Assembly (NCBI GenBank): GCA_021199865.1
Contig: JAJQHG010000164.1
Location: forward strand, 1 to 8,101
DNA from: Methanosphaera sp.
GTDB lineage: Archaea > Methanobacteriota > Methanobacteria > Methanobacteriales > Methanobacteriaceae
Reading direction: 5' to 3'
DNA length: 8,101 nt
Shown: in pieces, positions 6,314-8,101 of the stretch
Position numbering within the stretch: position 1 is the stretch's first letter
How the letters are laid out: every line of letters begins with the position of its first letter
The notes under the pieces: model-generated
What the model was told of the DNA's origin: nothing
The model's input: only the letters and a program-made list of their open reading frames with translations
The model's database searches: none
Program-made: the position numbers and the translations under genes

Positions 6314-6673
6314 TTATCGGTACTGGTCTAGAAGATCTAGTACTGCTTCTAGGGTTTCAGTCTCAAATACTCCTCTTTCTTTTGCAAATATTAATCTGAG
6401 ATCATCAAGATCTTCAGGCATTATATCTACTACTTTTACAGCTTGTGCTGGGCTAAGGTATTCTTCAAGTTTTCCTCTTAACTCTTTTGCATCATCTGCA
6501 TCTAGTAGTGCAAATTTATTGACATAATCAATAGTTAAGTTTTGTTCATATGTAAATTGGTGGCCATCGACTTCATTATTTTCATCAATTTTCTCTTCAA
6601 CCTTAGAGTTTAGAATTTCTCTTGCCTCAGAGATTGTTATTGGTTTTTGATCAATGACTTTTTTTCCAATCAT
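6314..6673 (-). CDS. rpoF: DNA-directed RNA polymerase subunit Rpo4 (RpoF)
   Basis: This is the archaeal counterpart of eukaryotic Rpb4. It forms the polymerase stalk with Rpo7 and helps open-complex formation and termination. The 119-residue product has an N-terminal half (MIGKKVIDQKPITISEAREIL) and the C-terminal HRDC-like helical domain with LSPAQAVKVVDIMPEDLDDL at 73-92 and IFAKER at 95-100, both well conserved in archaeal Rpo4. Three starts are possible: GTG at 6682 overlapping the rpl21e stop, ATG at 6676, and ATG at 6673. GAGTGAT lies directly before them and is correctly spaced for 6673, which also gives the usual MIGKK beginning. The GTG falls within the ribosome binding site. The gene is translationally coupled to rpl21e. 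Confidence 0.93.
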   Translation of the reverse strand: MIGKKVIDQKPITISEAREILNSKVEEKIDENNEVDGHQFTYEQNLTIDYVNKFALLDADDAKELRGKLEEYLSPAQAVKVVDIMPEDLDDLRLIFAKERGVFETETLEAVLDLLDQYR

Positions 6674-6678
6674 CATAA

Positions 6679-6969
6679 TCACTCTTGTAATTGTAGATGT
6701 TCTGGTCTTATAATTAATTCTTTTGATTTGTTTCCATCTTTTATTCCTACGAGGTATGCTTTACCAGTTTTACCAATGATTTCACCAGTTACTCCGTGGA
6801 ATCTTGGGTGTGGTTGTCCTCTGTGGATACTTGAATCAATTATTATGTGTACCTTTTGTCCTACTTCAAATACTTGTATTTTTCTGGATATTGGATTAGC
6901 TCGTTTTGGTCTGATACTTTTTTTAAGTTTATATCTTGATCGACTTTTAAATCCTTTTGATTTTCTCAT
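6679..6969 (-). CDS. rpl21e: 50S ribosomal protein L21e
   Basis: The 96-residue, strongly basic protein is a full-length archaeal/eukaryotic large-subunit protein L21e. It begins with a Lys/Arg-rich segment ([15 protein letters not shown]) and contains an SH3-like barrel with [20 protein letters not shown] at about 36-55, [16 protein letters not shown] at 57-72 and IIRPEHL at 86-92, all family hallmarks. The ATG at 6969 is preceded by GATGAT four bases upstream. It is the first gene of the minus-strand operon rpl21e-rpoF-ksgA-methylase, a common archaeal arrangement that couples ribosome synthesis, polymerase assembly and rRNA modification. Confidence 0.96.
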   Translation of the reverse strand: MRKSKGFKSRSRYKLKKSIRPKRANPISRKIQVFEVGQKVHIIIDSSIHRGQPHPRFHGVTGEIIGKTGKAYLVGIKDGNKSKELIIRPEHLQLQE

Positions 6970-7006
6970 CTAAATCATCTCTAATTTTTTAATAGAACTC
7001 TATTAT

Positions 7007-7033
7007 TCATGACTTAAATATAGGTTGTCATGA
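7007..7033 (-). promoter_or_regulatory. Probable rpl21e operon promoter framed by TCATGA palindromes
   Basis: On the minus strand a TATA-like box CCTATATTTAAG lies at 7024-7013, about 50 bases before the rpl21e ATG. It is bracketed by perfect inverted-repeat arms TCATGAC (7007-7013) and GTCATGA (7027-7033). Each arm contains the self-complementary TCATGA, and the two centres are 21 bp apart, two helical turns. A dimeric protein binding both arms would block TBP; this regulation is inferred. Confidence 0.45.
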
Positions 7034-7058
7034 TTTTATAGGTTTATTAGTATAGGTT
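7019..7058 (-). repeat. Three AACCTATA repeats upstream of rpl21e
   Basis: AACCTATA (minus strand) occurs at 7026-7019, 7044-7037 and 7058-7051. The copy nearest the gene forms the start of the candidate TATA box. The others could be tandem promoter elements or binding sites for a regulator. Confidence 0.5.
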
Positions 7059-7165
7059 TTTTATACTCGAGTTTTACTAATTATTTAAGAATACTGAATT
7101 CTACTTATTTATCTGAGTAATATCTTTAGAATTTATTTTTTGAGCTAAAGAAAGAATTTATAATT

Positions 7166-7258
7166 AAACATAGTTTCTAGTCATATTCATATAATTATTC
7201 ATGGTTTTACATGATAGGTTTAAATTACTATTATATAATCTAGAAATAGTCTATGTTT
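7166..7258. repeat. Long interrupted inverted repeat
   Basis: AAACATAGTTTCTAG (7166-7180) pairs with CTAGAAA (7240-7246) plus CTATGTTT (7251-7258), giving a 15-bp stem interrupted by a 4-nt bulge (TAGT) around a 59-nt AT-rich interior. It could fold as a hairpin in RNA or be the ends of a small decayed element. No open frame lies inside. Confidence 0.45.
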
Positions 7259-7370
7259 TAATATTGTATTATATATATCAATTTTATAGTTTATAAGTAT
7301 ATTGTTTTTATTGATTGATAGTATTCTAAGTATTGATTATTAGTCTATGCTTTTTATTTAGTCTAGAAAT
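7239..7370 (+). repeat. Paired motifs TCTAGAAAT and TAGTCTATG
   Basis: TCTAGAAAT is at 7239-7247 and 7362-7370. TAGTCTATG, followed by a T-run, is at 7247-7255 and 7341-7349. The two motifs occur in opposite order at the two sites, and the first copy also forms the right arm of the inverted repeat at 7166-7258. This looks like repeated or rearranged non-coding sequence; the function is unknown. Confidence 0.4.
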
Positions 7371-7514
7371 CATATTTATCCATTACTTAATTGTGATAAT
7401 ACATTTGGATTAGATTAAATTAAGAATTAGTTTATGAGATTAGATATATTGTATATAGTTTTGTTTAGTAAAATAGTATAATAATTTAAAAGAGAGGGTT
7501 GAGGGGGTTTGAAC

Positions 7515-8101
7515 TTATATTGCAGTCCATCCTCCGTCTACACAGATAAGTTGTCCAGTACAATAACTTGAAGCATCGGATGCTAGGTATATTACTAAAC
7601 CGTCTAGTTCTCCTGGTATTCCTAAACGTCCCATTGGACAGTATGCTTTTATTAGGTCGTCGAATCCTTCCATTTCTACTGTGTCGTGGGTTAGTTCTGT
7701 ATCGAATACTGCTGGTCCAATAGCGTTACAGGTTATGTTGTATTTTGCCCATTCTACTGCTAGGTTCTTTGTTAAGTTCATTACTGCACCTTTTGCTGAT
7801 GCGTATGCACTAATTCCTCCTCCTGGGAAGATTACTCTTGAGTGTATGGATCCTATGTTAATGATTTTTCCATAGTTTTGTTCGATCATTACTTTTCCTA
7901 CTTCTTTACAGCAGTAGTATACTCCGCTTAGGTCTACTTGTATGTGTTGATCCCATTCTTCTGTTGGTTGATCCATAACCATTTTGTTGTTACCCATTCC
8001 TGCTGCGTTAATAAGTATGTCTATTCTTCCATAGTGGTCTACTACATCTTGTACGGATTTTTGTATGTTGTCTACGTCTGTTACATCTGTTACTTCATAG
8101 A
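7515..8101 (-). CDS. Short-chain dehydrogenase/reductase, gluconate 5-dehydrogenase-like (5' end beyond window)
   Basis: The reading frame stays open to the window edge, so only the last 194 codons are visible; the N-terminal NAD(P)-binding Gly motif is missing. Numbered from the edge, ILINAAG at 28-34 is the SDR NNAG-type motif, YASAK is the catalytic Tyr-xxx-Lys pair, NAIGPAVFDTEL follows it as usual, and GQLICVDGGWTAI closes the family C-terminus. The serine region reads NIGSIHSRVIFPGGGISAY, with the first Ser 15 residues and the second 12 residues before the Tyr (13 is common), so the catalytic Ser is uncertain. The overall resemblance is to gluconate 5-dehydrogenase-like SDRs, but the substrate cannot be fixed. 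A Met codon at 7997 lies well inside the domain and is not the start. All ten visible Asn codons are AAC, unlike the neighbouring genes. Confidence 0.9.
   Translation of the reverse strand, partial: YEVTDVTDVDNIQKSVQDVVDHYGRIDILINAAGMGNNKMVMDQPTEEWDQHIQVDLSGVYYCCKEVGKVMIEQNYGKIINIGSIHSRVIFPGGGISAYASAKGAVMNLTKNLAVEWAKYNITCNAIGPAVFDTELTHDTVEMEGFDDLIKAYCPMGRLGIPGELDGLVIYLASDASSYCTGQLICVDGGWTAI

Larger units (their letters stand above)
6970..7514. other. Gene-free 545-bp intergenic region with repeats
   Basis: No convincing coding sequence, tRNA or known RNA was found. The part near rpl21e (7007-7059) holds a candidate promoter framed by an inverted repeat and three AACCTATA copies. The middle (7166-7258) holds a long interrupted inverted repeat, with related direct repeats at 7239-7370. 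The end next to the dehydrogenase stop is a short G-rich tract on the plus strand (7492-7508), pyrimidine-rich on the transcribed minus strand. The rest is plain AT-rich sequence. Confidence 0.65.

Noticed and set aside
7492..7508. G-quadruplex in the G-rich tract
   Set aside because: Only two G-runs of three or more are present, too few for an intramolecular quadruplex.
7515..7997. Treating Met at 7997 as the start of the dehydrogenase
   Set aside because: The frame continues upstream to the window edge and encodes the conserved ILINAAG motif, so the gene is truncated by the window rather than short.
1..8101. CRISPR array, tRNA or rRNA gene, insertion sequence or prophage
   Set aside because: No regularly spaced repeats, cloverleaf-like segments, transposase or phage proteins were seen in the window.

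Overview
The window looks like chromosomal DNA from a very AT-rich methanogenic euryarchaeon of the Methanobacteriales, most like Methanosphaera. The evidence is a strongly A/T-biased base and codon composition, archaea-specific genes (ribosomal protein L21e, RNA polymerase subunit Rpo4/RpoF, an archaeal-type KsgA/Dim1 and an Mtq2/HemK2-like methylase), archaeal TATA-box promoters, oligo-T terminators and GGTGA/GGATGAT-type ribosome binding sites. The genus is inferred from overall resemblance; no search was run.

Layout. Positions 44-1486 hold two plus-strand genes: a class I SAM methyltransferase of the CmoA-like group and a YczE-type integral membrane protein. A 340-bp T-rich gap (1487-1826) follows, with three copies of a TTTTTTCATRTTTT element, two palindromes and a TATA box. 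It leads into a compact plus-strand operon (1827-4807): an Lrp/AsnC regulator, a soluble PRC-barrel/MgtE_N/CBS protein and an Nramp-fold transporter. The transporter has D-C-G-G and A-P-W where ordinary Nramp Mn/Fe carriers have DPGN and MPH. This resembles the NRAMP-related magnesium transporters (NRMT). A perfect 9-bp stem hairpin (4804-4825) fills the short gap to the next, convergent operon.

The minus-strand operon (6969 to 4829) reads rpl21e, rpoF (rpo4), ksgA, then the Mtq2-like methylase: translation and transcription housekeeping genes with short gaps or 4-nt overlaps. Its TATA-like box sits between two TCATGA palindromes whose centres are 21 bp apart. Next comes about 545 bp without a gene (6970-7514), holding several inverted and direct repeats. 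The window ends inside the 3' part of a minus-strand short-chain dehydrogenase resembling gluconate 5-dehydrogenases.

The most interesting unit is the Lrp / PRC-MgtE_N-CBS / NRMT-like operon. It appears to join the magnesium-sensing module of the MgtE channel, without its pore, to an unrelated Nramp-fold pore, under a co-transcribed Lrp-family regulator with a candidate operator just upstream of its promoter.
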